Assembly (NCBI GenBank): GCA_024811115.1 | Contig: JAKOGH010000722.1 | Location: forward strand, 310,001 to 374,000 | Length of the DNA: 64,000 nt | From: Terana coerulea | Taxonomy: Eukaryota > Basidiomycota > Agaricomycetes > Polyporales > Phanerochaetaceae | Direction of reading: 5' to 3' | Shown: positions 1 through 9,657 of the stretch, one piece after another | How positions within the stretch are numbered: position 1 is the stretch's first letter | Layout: every line of letters begins with the position of its first letter | Notes under the pieces: model-generated | Told to the model about the DNA's origin: nothing | What the model saw: the letters and a program-made list of their open reading frames with translations, nothing else | The model's database searches: none | Made by a program: the position numbers and the translations under genes

Positions 1-30
1 GATAACCATACGTTGAACGCACATACACAC

Positions 31-1024
31 CTAGCAGTCCGGGACAATGATATGGGAAGCCAAACTATCTCTGACTTCCTGCCTTAACTCAGCATATCTT
101 TCCTGTAGATGCTCCGTGCAGTTACTGCACAGGTCCTGTATATTGTCAATTTCCCGCCAGAACGAGTCCAGCGCAGAGTACGGCCTCGACTTGAGCCCGC
201 GCGGCCAGCCGTCGCCCTCCTGTAGCCTGCGGATCGTCTCGTTGCATGTGTCTTCGTCGTAGCACTGCGAGCCTTCTTCGGATGGAAGGTCCAGCACGAG
301 ATCCTCCATGTTCTTCTCCAGGATTTTGCGCAGGCTCTTGCGCGCCTCCTTGCATACAACCAGGTCCTCGGGGTTGAGATGCACGCGTACCTCCCCACCG
401 TCCTTGAGCAGCGGTCCGGCCTTCAGAGCCTTGGGCGAGATGGTACAGCACAGATACAGCGCAGGCAGGTGGAACTCGGGCATTCGCAGGAACCGGCACA
501 GATTGGCGATCTCGATCGGCAGCACGTCCCTCTTGCCTTGGATAAACCAGTTCACGTCGCACCCTTGGTCCCAGTCGTCGATGTGCTGTGGAAACTGAAG
601 ACTCAGGCACCGGATGGCCTCGTTCTGCAGCTCTTCCGCATCGTACTTGTTCCCTAGAACGAGCAGCGCCTTGACAGCCGCCCAAGTAGGCCTTGCGTCC
701 TTTGAGAAACGATACCTTCGGAGGGTACAAAAGATCAGCATCACACTCATGCAGTACAGTTTATTAGAGCTGCGCACTTCATGCCGTTATACATTGCGTC
801 AAAGAAAAAGGTCAAGTCCTCAGGGTCGTCGGGTAAGTGGAGGATAGGACAACCGCGCGCTTCTCCCCCGACGGCGGTTGCGGGAAGCCAAACATGTCAC
901 TAAACACCGCAGACTTGCGAGCGAGCACGCTTCGATGAACACGAAATGCGACGTTGTGGTTGGCGACGAGGACGATGTTGCCGTCATCGAGCCAGAACTC
1001 GTGGTGGCGCCTGACACCGGCCAA
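31..1024 (-). CDS. BTB/POZ-domain protein
   Basis: The protein has the BTB fold typical of the expanded Agaricomycete family. An N-terminal HEFWLDDGNIVLVA stretch is followed by FRVHRSVLARKS, VFSDMF, PILHLPDDPEDLTFFFDAMY and then KYDAEELQNEAIRCL. BTB domains mediate dimerisation or Cul3 adaptor binding; the role of this family is unknown. A clean 62-nt intron (716-777, GTGCGC...GAAG with a CTGAT branch) joins MYNGMK to YRFSKDARPT. The stop is at 31-33. Exon 2 (778 to about 1010) changes frame near 843-850, between FPQPPSGEK and the CPILHLPDD segment, so it carries a one-base indel or the gene is broken. The true start lies upstream of a probable acceptor near 1010. A mini-exon around 1065-1085 encoding MSSFG is possible but unproven. 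The C-terminal 200 residues show no known domain. Confidence 0.8.
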
Positions 1025-1089
1025 GTCTGCTCGGATGCGTTATAAGGATGCCCAAAAGTACTGAAGACCCAAAGGAAGACATGCCTTCT

Positions 1090-1954
1090 TCAGATACGTA
1101 GTACGCGTCCATTTGTACGAGGAATTGTCGCAAAAGTCGCGAGCTTGCCCCTATATGCACGAAGTCAGCCTCTCTGGGCGTCTATATTCAAAAATCGAGG
1201 AAGAACACCACTGCAAACACTGGAACTGTGAGTGACTTACTGAGAACTCTCTCGTCAGTGCGGAAAGGTAAGAGGCACAACCTCAAGAGTCAAGCCTGAA
1301 AAGCAAAACTCCCGGTGGCCATCACTTTGACAACTGTGGCCATCTGGGCGCTTCTTACCGATCGAGCTCAAATAAGGCAAGAAAGATCGTCCCGAGGAGC
1401 ATGAGTCTGCCCTTTGTCGTCTGGCAACACTATGAGGTGAGGAAGGCCGAGGTAGTGTATAGCGGCACTTCAAATGGTTTTTGATGAGGTCAGCGATATT
1501 CAATCAGGCAAATTACTGACGAATTCTCGAAGCGGCGGGCTGTTGATGTAGCAAGGCAGGATGAACGAGTCCAACCAGAGTCATGGAGGGATTTTGGCGG
1601 CGCTTGTCTGGCTGCGGCCACATCCACGAGCACAGTGAGCAATATCGAAGACAAATGGAATTCGGCCCACATACCGCGCGAGCCACTCCGCGAAGCCCTG
1701 TCTCGGATGGCACAGCCTGTTGAACTTGAACGCTCTCAATATTCAGCGTAATCAGAGTAAATAACGTGGATAGTTGACATTTGGTAGCCGCGGAGTACCT
1801 ATCCTTGAAATAAGCCCAGAAGGCCTTTACATAGAGCTTTCCTTGGAAGTGGTGGCAAGCAGAGATGAGATGTCGGCTTCGGCAGACCACGGCGCTCGAT
1901 AGATGGCGGCGCGCCTCGAGGCTCGAGACGCCAGGGCCGCGGTCGTGTCTTGAC
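1090..1954. other. intergenic, no gene assigned
   Basis: I see no domain or exon chain I can defend here. An open stretch on the minus strand (about 1513-1890) is low in known motifs and could be an exon of an unrecognised gene. The right edge abuts the palindromic element at 1957. Confidence 0.4.
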
Positions 1955-1956
1955 TA

Positions 1957-2160
1957 CAGTGTCTTGCAGGAAAAGTGCAGTCGGGCGGTATTTTCGCGTT
2001 GTTTGTCCCGTACAAATTACTGCCTTATAAGGTTGGGATGATGGGCCAGAAGCGGCGGGTCTCCGGGCGAGACCGTCTAAGTTACCTCAAAAGGCATAAG
2101 TTTGTACGGTACAAACAACGCGGAAATACCGCCCGACTGCACTTTTCCTGCAAGACACTG
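1957..2160. mobile_element. 204-bp palindromic MITE (Tc1/mariner- or pogo-like ends)
   Basis: Two 77-base arms (1957-2033 and 2084-2160) are inverted copies of each other with only a handful of mismatches. They are separated by a 50-base spacer. Both termini begin CAGTGTCTTGCAGG and are flanked by TA (1955-1956 and 2161-2162), as expected for a TA target-site duplication. There is no transposase, so it would be non-autonomous. Transcribed, it would form a very long hairpin. The palindrome and TA flanks are seen directly; assignment to the Tc1/mariner-pogo superfamily is inference from the TA flanks and CAGTG ends. Confidence 0.85.
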
Positions 2161-2276
2161 TAGCTTGGCTCTTCAACATTACTGTACTTTCACGCGCGGG
2201 CTCGGACGCGACAACTCACAACCTAGACTCGTGGTATTGTACCGATACTTATAGGTCACAATGAGTTCTACATCTC

Positions 2277-3245
2277 ATGACGGTACGAGTCCGTGCTAAA
2301 TCTTGCGCTTTGTGGAACCAGAAGGATTTAGGCCTGACACCCACTACCACAGTGCCAGGATCCGCGTCGGGGTCCAGAAAGCTCACCATAGTGCTGCCCG
2401 CTCGAGCGAGCCGCACGCGCACCGAGACCTCTGCAGAGGAAAGTGCATTGTCTTCAGAGCAGGAGTGCTTAGATGATGAACTCTCCGATGAAGAATCCTT
2501 TGATGAAGAACTCTCAGACGAAGAGCTCTCAGACGAGGAGCTCTCGGGTGAGGAGGAGGACGGCGGGTCTGACGAGAGCGGCATCTCACCGACGGATCCA
2601 CGCTCGCCGGGCGAGGCGCGGAATGAAGGAGCCACCTCATCTCACATCCTCAGCGGCCTAGGGCCGTACACGTTCCTTCTATGGGGAGACGGTGTATGCT
2701 CGCTCTTTGGCGAAGATCCTGACGAACCGGTTATCACCTTGAAAACAAGTGCCGTCGATGCCTGGCGTAAAGTGGTACATCTCGATACGGACGTCGAACG
2801 TTCGGATGCGATCAAGGACCACCTTCACATGGTGGAAAGCTGGCCTGTTTTTACCGAAGGCCCGGACGACTACTCCGTGGATGAGGATGACGAAGGCGAC
2901 TTTGAAGAATTGTCCAACCCTAGGCTGCGCGCCATCCCGGCTACCAGGGCGTTGTGGAAGCAGTGGAGTTGGATGCGAGACCTTCATATTGGGGCAAGAG
3001 CCCCCGAAGATGGACAAGAACTCGCGGAGCACGAAAGTGATCCGCACTGGTACGAAGTGGTCATGCAAAGCAACGAGCCGCCGGCGAGGATTCCTTCTCT
3101 CAAGGTGGACATGGAGGGCGTAGGTGACTTGTGGTTCATTGCGTTTCGTGTGGCCGATGAGGAAGCTACGATGGCCATGGAGTGTTTATCTGAACGTCTC
3201 ACTCAATTGCCCAAACAGTTCGATCCCACAGCGGCAGAATTTTGA
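2277..3245 (+). CDS. Acidic-repeat hypothetical protein
   Basis: A single uninterrupted frame of 322 codons from ATG 2277 to the stop at 3243-3245. Residues roughly 55-100 are a strongly acidic, Ser-rich low-complexity block built from repeated DEELSDEE-type units. The C-terminal two thirds is more ordered, with WGDGVCSLFGEDPDEP, a Trp-rich WKQWSWMRDLHIG segment and a final LWFIAFRVADEEATMAMECL. I do not recognise the family. An alternative ATG at 2261 runs into a stop after 12 codons and its possible 39-nt intron would not restore frame, so I keep 2277. No signal peptide or membrane segment is visible. It lies between a MITE and a convergent gene. It is intact, without the frame breaks seen in many neighbours. 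Confidence 0.65.
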   Translation: MTVRVRAKSCALWNQKDLGLTPTTTVPGSASGSRKLTIVLPARASRTRTETSAEESALSSEQECLDDELSDEESFDEELSDEELSDEELSGEEEDGGSDESGISPTDPRSPGEARNEGATSSHILSGLGPYTFLLWGDGVCSLFGEDPDEPVITLKTSAVDAWRKVVHLDTDVERSDAIKDHLHMVESWPVFTEGPDDYSVDEDDEGDFEELSNPRLRAIPATRALWKQWSWMRDLHIGARAPEDGQELAEHESDPHWYEVVMQSNEPPARIPSLKVDMEGVGDLWFIAFRVADEEATMAMECLSERLTQLPKQFDPTAAEF

Positions 3246-3503
3246 TTTCAGACCTGGATATTATTAGGGCGCATTGTAGTTTATGCACGTTGCGAGCACA
3301 ATCTCGACCAAACATGTGTATACCAGTAACCAGACTCTCCTCGAATCACTCGCCATTCTGCTTGTGTCCAACATGTGAAATGGCCAGTGGAGCAAAGTTT
3401 TGCATACTGTTGACACACCTCTAAAGTACAAATGTTCCCGATGCATGTAAAAGTACACTGTTCGGCACAGTATCCAAAAGCACAGTGTCCAGAGTCAAAG
3501 CAT

Positions 3504-5554
3504 TCATGGCTGAAGGAAACCAGGGTTGAATCCAGGCGTGGTGCCATACGATCCAGCATGATTATGGAAAGACCCCGGGCCATAATAACTCGACGGCCGG
3601 GACTGCTGCTGGATGGGATGATACGGTGGCGGTGGCATGTTCCCTGGGAAGCTGGCACCGCCGTAGAACGCAGACGTGGGACGCGGTCGTGGCGGCTGCA
3701 CCGGAGGGCTCGAAAACGACGGCGACGGCGAAGGACGATAAGTCTGCGACGCGATTTGGCTCGCGTAGCTGACTGACACTGGTCGAGGCGAATGAGGAGA
3801 TATGGGGCTCAGGCTTGACGAGCCGGCTGTCGTGGCCTGCGGCCTTGTCAGCTTGTTCACCTCGGGTTTTGGCGGCGGGTCTGCACGACCTGTTAGCACA
3901 CGTCACGCTACGACACACATAAGACGCACTTTTCTTGTTCTTGTTTTTCTGCTCAGCTTTCTTCGCCTCTTTTCCGCCTTCTTGCGCTCCTTCTCGCGTT
4001 CCTTTTCCCTTTCCTTCTCACGTTCAACCTCTTTCAGCCGCTCCTTCTCGGCCTCGCGCGCCCGCGCCTTGTCTGCTTTGGTCTCCTTCGGCGTCTTTCC
4101 CTTGTCCGCCTTGGCCTCCTTCTCCTTCCCCTTGTCCGGCGTCGTCACCGCGCTCGTTGTTGGCCGTGGCGGCGTCACAGGTCTCGCTGGCGCCTTGCTC
4201 GCGACGCTGTTGGACCGCGGACGCAGCTCGGGCATGTCGATTTTGCTAAGATGCACATTGAGGCTCGTCGGCGGCGAGTACGCCTTCATCGACGGTGAGC
4301 GGTCGTCCAAGTTGATCCGCCGCGGACCTTTCTTCTTCTCTGTGTCGTACAACACGTACTGATGCAGCTCCTGCTCTTCGTCCATGCCTGCAGACGCAGT
4401 CAGCATGCAGTCTGGCAATAAATGGTACACGGAACGCACCGGCTTTGTGGCGCAGACGCTTCGTGTGCTCGACGACGAGCAGCACCTTGGGCACGTCTGC
4501 AGCGGACGCAGAGCGCACGGTGACGAAAAGCATCGCGTCGTCCTGCCCACACGGTCAGTAGACCCTACCAAGTGTGATACTCAGTACGCACGTTGAGCAG
4601 CCGCTCCGCGTACTCGGCGTAGTCCTCGACCGCGCCCTCCTCTGCGATCTCGACCTCGTTCGCCTCGCCCTCGCCCTGCGCTACCCGCAGCGCGTGCATC
4701 TCCGCGATGCGCGCCACGCCCGTCTTCGGTGCGGGCTTCGGGGGCAGCGGCGGCGGGACGGCCACGTCGGAGCCCTGCCTGCTGGGGGCCGACGGCGCGG
4801 GGTCCGACGCGCGCCGCGTGCCGAAGAAGCTCGGGCGGCTAGTGAGGGACCCCGTTGGCGGCGTCGAGGCGTCGGCGGGCGGTGTGTGGTAGGCTTCATT
4901 AGTGTCTTGGAACGTCAGCAGCGCAGTGAGGATAACGATCTCGAGCCCTTTGCGGTCGTTGATGTCGAACCTGCGCGGTGATGAGGGGCAGCATAGCGAG
5001 GAGAGTGGGAGGGGCGCACCGATTGAGATTGTAGTCAAGGATCTGCACGGACGACGTCTTAATGCGTCCGGAGGGCTCTTTGGTCACGGCGACCAGCACG
5101 GCGGGGTCGGGCTTTCGTATGATGAAGCACTCCTCCCGTTTCCACTCGAATTCATGACTGCGACCATACGCATCAGTCTTGACGTCCTATTATGGCGATC
5201 CTAAAACGTACTCTTCCCATTGAAACCGCCATTTGAACGAGAGCGTCCCTGTGTACTTCAGCTCTACGACGTGAGACGGATTGTGCAGCTCGATCGTCTT
5301 GTGCTTGCTCGTCGCGGCCGGGGCCGTCGCGGAAGCCAGTAACGACTGCGAAAGCGGGTCTACAGCAGCATTAGTACCTTCCGCCACCTGACACCGGCTT
5401 AAGACACACCATAGACATTCATGAGATAGACATTTCCCGGCACGCGCTCCTTGCGGTAGTGCGGCGTGTCCGACGGGTCGACGAGTTCGGTGACGGTTGG
5501 GTCGTCCTTGCTCGGCGTAAAGTGCAGCGTAAAGAGGTTCTGGTCCAGGCTCAT
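3504..5554 (-). CDS. Conserved fungal protein with Lys/Glu coiled tail
   Basis: Seven exons: 5410-5554, 5212-5359, 5020-5157, 4592-4970, 4440-4542, 3930-4387 and 3504-3880, separated by 48- to 54-nt introns. The predicted protein is about 582 residues. The first about 150 residues, starting MSLDQNLFTLHF, look like a compact beta-rich domain (HYRKERVPG, ELKYTGTLSFKW, WEDHEFEWKREECF, VQILDYNLNRFDI) that I believe is conserved in basidiomycetes but cannot name. Then come Pro/Ser linkers, a helical segment ending YAEYAERLLN, a DDAMLFVTVRS segment, and a long EKEREKERKKAE-type basic coiled region. The tail is Pro/Tyr-rich and ends NPGFLQP. The exon 6 frame must shift by one base near 3974-3978 (AAAAGAGG) for the next splice phase and the EAKKAEQKNKNKK reading to agree, which suggests a lost base there. 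Confidence 0.75.
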
Positions 5555-6796
5555 GTCGGAGGGCGCAAAACGGCGCAGAGCAGGACGTGGGGATGTAGAA
5601 ACGAGGCTTGGCGGGTGCTCGCCATGACGGCGTTTAGAAGTAGAAGTGTCCTCCGCGGTGCTGTGCTCGCTGCGCCCTGGGCCTGGGCGCCCACACTTGC
5701 TCTTGCTCACGACCATGCTACCTCGGCCGTGTCGCATCGTCTGGTTGAATACATCGCTGTCTCGATGTAACGTGCCCTTTTGCGCTCTGTTTGACCCACT
5801 TCGCGAGCTTCTGCACCTTATGGTAACTGGCCTTGCACCGCAAACGACCCTGTCCAGGCCTTCAAGCTGCAAACCCGCCTCCTGGAACCCACCATTTGTA
5901 TTATCTTCGGTGCTGTCGGCCATTTCGGTCACACAGTCTGTATGCTGCGGACGAAGATTGCGTATGCCCGCTGTGATGAAGTCCTCCCCCAGCGGGCCGC
6001 AGCGTGTGGCTTGCACCGGCTTGCGAACACCGCCAGGGAATGCGGACAGGATGTCGGTTAGTGATGTGTAGTATGCCTGCAGTGTGGTTGTCTTCTGGAT
6101 AGCATGCTTACTTCGCATTGCCACAGCCTTTCCCTGTGCTTTGATGCACCGCCGTCGTCAATCTCTGTTCGCATTTGCGTCGCCGTCAAGGCAGGCAAAT
6201 ACTCCACGCTATATGCACCAATAATGTCCAGATGTGGAAGCCTTATACGAGGTGGCAGGTGAGCTTCCTTTAAATGCACCCTAAGTATATGCGTCTGACT
6301 GGCCGCTTTATGAGAAGATCTTCGTATGGCACATCCTCGACTTCTAGACGCCATGCTGTGGCTTGACCACCGAGTGTCTTCGTGGGAGCACGCATAAATG
6401 CGGGCAGAACATGAAGTGCCGAGCGCAAGGCGGGAGATAGGTGTGGTTGATAGGCTCTATTCTTCTTGAAAGCCGTGTGCGTGCATAGTCTTGTGCATCA
6501 TCTATTTCGCCTCCTCAACCTCACTCTACTTAGGTAGATCTACCCCCAGCTATGATCCTATACTCCGGTCAGCTTGAGCATAATATGCCTCCATATAAAC
6601 CATGTGATCTTGGTGCCCGCTCGCGTGCACAAGTATTGCTATGAAAATGCTACTAGCCAACAGAGATATTCAGTGAGTTGAAATGTCCTTGTATAGTATG
6701 ACTCCTCTGTCTAATAACGAGAATGGTACAGTATATACTCGTAGTACAATGTGATAGCAGTGGGTAGAAATGCTTCCGCATATTATGTTGAATGGC
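5555..6796. other. intergenic, no gene assigned
   Basis: This is the 5' flank of the gene ending at 5554 and the 3' flank of the oxidoreductase at 6797. An open minus-strand frame runs upstream from 5554 to about 6124 but has no coding character I recognise and is probably leader or promoter. No RNA gene is visible. Confidence 0.4.
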
Positions 6797-8237
6797 CTAA
6801 TAATAGTTGCTGTACAGATAATAGCCCACGTATATTGAAACCCCAGAAAGCCCCGCGAGGACGGAATAACGAGAGAATGAAGACGCAGGTTCGGAATAGT
6901 TGAAAATCCCCGTGCCATGGGCACGAACAGCGTCCGTCCCTTGATTAGACTGCTAACCCAGCTGCCAAGCTGGATCCCCCAGAGGACATCGAAGTAACCC
7001 GCGCCGTGTTCCTGCCGCTGCATGAGCCTCGTTTACAGCACACCCTCAACACAGGCCGACACACCTTGCCCACCGGGACGATGATCATCTCCGTTGCGCC
7101 CTTGTACATCTTCGTCTGCGGGCGCCCGGCGAGGAAGCTGACGACGTTCGGAGCGACGACGGCGGCGTGCCCGAAGACCTTACCCGCCGCCTTCTGCTCC
7201 GGCAACGCGAGGATGTCGCCGACGGCGAAGACGCCCGCGTGGTCCTGCAGCTCGAGCGTCGGCTTGACCTTGACGTGCCCTGCCGGTGTCAGCGCGCCCG
7301 CGCCGAGGGTGTGCACGTACGCCGTGTTGGGCGTCGAGCCGAATGCGGGCACCTGCGTGAGGAGAGTGAGCGCGAGAGAGTTTGGCGGCGGAGCGTGAGG
7401 TTACGCGCCACGAGGTCTACATCCTTGATGATTCTACCCTTGCGCGTAGTCAGATTGACGGGGGTGCGCGGCTCGGGGAAGACGTCGACGTAGTCTTCCT
7501 CAATGAGCTCGACCCCACGCGCACGCACGCGGCGGTCCATGTCTGCACGGAACTTGTCCGGGTAGACGTCGTTCAGGAGGTGCTTGGCATTGTGCACCAG
7601 ATGTACTTGTTTGTTCTGCAGACGTGGGTCAGTGTTCTGAGCATGCTACCAACAACATGCATGTGCGTACGGGATATACGTCCTTCAGTTCGCCAGCAAG
7701 CTCTGAATACTATTTTAGGCGAAAGCTCAGGTTTTACGCAAGGATACGGCGCACCGATGCCAACTGCACCACCGCCCGCTATGACGATGTTATTCGCCTT
7801 TGCGAACCTTGACCGCCACAGCGATATCGTCTCGCGGATCTCCTTGTCGGTATCGCCAAACGCAAGCGACCCACTCCAGATGGAGCCTGTCGCCAACACC
7901 AGCGCAGCGTACTCGATCCGCTCTCCGCTGTTCAGCTTTAGGAATCCGCCCTTTCCGGGTGCGGTTTCCTCGATCCCGACGACCTTGCCAGTGACGGGCG
8001 TGATGCCCTCGAGGCGGTCGTATGGAATGAACGCGGAGTCCTCGAGGCGGCTCGCGCCGTCGATGACCATGCGCAGGCCCGCCACCATGTGCACGTAGTA
8101 CGGACGCGGATTGAGCAGAAGTACATTGTATTGCGTGCGGTCGAGCGCTTTCGCGAGGGGTTTCGCGACGTTTACGCCGGCGTAGCCGCCCCGACGACGA
8201 CGACGTTCCTCTTCGCGGCGTCGGACTTCTTGGACAT
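6797..8237 (-). CDS. AIF-like FAD/NAD(P)-dependent oxidoreductase, copy 1
   Basis: Paralogue of the gene at 14923. Exons: 7755-8237, 7671-7702, 7409-7615, 7065-7352 and 6797-7011. The FAD-binding Rossmann motif is NVVVVGGGYAGVN and the NAD(P)-binding motif is NNIVIAGGGAVGIELAGEL. A second FAD contact is FAVGDI, with GHAAVVAPNVVSFL after it. This places it in the AIF/NDH-2-like flavoprotein group, which transfers electrons from NAD(P)H; the substrate is unknown. Relative to its paralogue, one G is missing in the run at 8189-8192 and another at 6908-6911. Restoring both gives 408 residues. The restored C-terminus (MARGIFNYSEPASS...) adds about 30 residues absent from copy 2, including a hydrophobic tail SVLAGLSGVSIYVGYYLY that could anchor it in a membrane. 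Intron 3 (7353-7408) appears to use a GC donor. Start ATG at 8235-8237 aligns with copy 2. Confidence 0.85.
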
Positions 8238-8318
8238 GGTGTAGGTGACGGTGGAGAGGATGGATGTACAGACGGAGGGAGGGATAGTGGTACTCCGAGT
8301 CGGCGTTTCTGTCTCGGG

Positions 8319-8325
8319 ATATATA
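8319..8325 (-). promoter_or_regulatory. TATA box of oxidoreductase copy 1
   Basis: TATATAT on the minus strand, about 82 bases upstream of the ATG at 8237. The paralogue at 14923 has TATATA about 61 bases upstream. A matched position supports function. Confidence 0.5.
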
Positions 8326-9657
8326 CCACCCTGGACGTGTCTGCATAAGCAGTGGGGGCGCAGTCAACACGTATGACGACCGCGTCTCGCTCCCGCGCAG
8401 TGCTGCAGCGCTCCCGCTCGACGCGCGGCCGTAAGCAGCCTGCGTACGGGACAGCTCTGGCAGTGCGCAACAGAGAAGGGCGAGGAACCACGCCTGATTG
8501 GCTGCGCGCCACACATCAGCCTCACGTAAGACAGTCCAGTACGCCACATCTCAGAGCTTGAGCTTGTTTTCGGCCAGTTTGGCCGGCCGCAAAGGTATGC
8601 AGCGGCAACGTAGCACCGCGACATTGAACGCATGGCGACCGGAGAGCATGTCAAAACCATAGAAATCTTGCAACGTTGCTGCAATACCAGTCATTACGTA
8701 ATCAAGTGTCTTCGGAGAGTTGCGACGACATCCGCGGCTTTGGGGTGCCAACTTGAATTTGCTACATGTAGACCAACTTCATGCTCGGCACTACACAGAA
8801 AAAATGGGCCAATATTACATAAACATAAGACTCCCCAGGAATGTCACTGTTGTGAGCCTGGACTAGATCGGTGACTGTGGTTTCAGCACTGTTTGCCAGT
8901 ATCCACGGCTGTCAGACTGGCAGTGTCTCCGTTATTTGCTTTTATCTATACGGCGTGCCGCAATTTTGAAACAGTGGTCCTGGCATCCTCATGACCCAAA
9001 GTCAGCCCACGTCCACCCCGATAGTGCAATCGTGCAAGTGCGCAAACTGGCCAACTTTCATTTCGGTTGCCGTGTTTCACAGCCGTCACAGAGACACACG
9101 ATCATTGCACCTACTGCTAGGCTTCAGTGTATCAGTTTCATGGGAGTGCTGGCTCGACTGGCTCGGGCCAGAAGATTGGTAAGGTGGACTCTTGGCCGTC
9201 GATGACTAAGGCGAAAGTCGCTTAGGGTAGGTTGAGCCGTTGTGGCGTTGATGCTGTTGATGGCGATAAGCGCTGCACTAATGTACGCATTCATGTTCGT
9301 GTCGCTAAACTTGGTTCCGCTCTGATCAAGCAATGAACGAATAGTATTGAATCATAACACACATTAGGCACCAAGAAAAACCCGAAGTGGACCAGGAGGT
9401 GCGTAGGGAAAGGGGCAGCCAATAATGGACTTTCGCCGTGGGGCGATTGCCAGGACTCGGAATGAACAGATTGGGAGCATATATTTAACTAGGGTTAGGA
9501 TAAAAGATAGGAATCCAGATACTGCATCCATCAAGGCACTTGCAGTTGTCACAATCCAATTGACAGCAGAATCACCGATATAAATGAGTAGAATACATCT
9601 CATGAATGATACACTAATTGGCACATACAACAACACAACGAGTACTCAACAAAGGTT
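8326..9657. other. intergenic, no gene assigned
   Basis: This is the shared upstream side of copy 1 and the 3' side of the NTF2-like gene. Short open frames are present on both strands but none has a recognisable domain or splice chain. Confidence 0.4.

Noticed and set aside
2261..2321. Extra 5' exon with a 39-nt intron for the acidic-repeat gene
   Set aside because: The splice phases would put the downstream exon out of frame.
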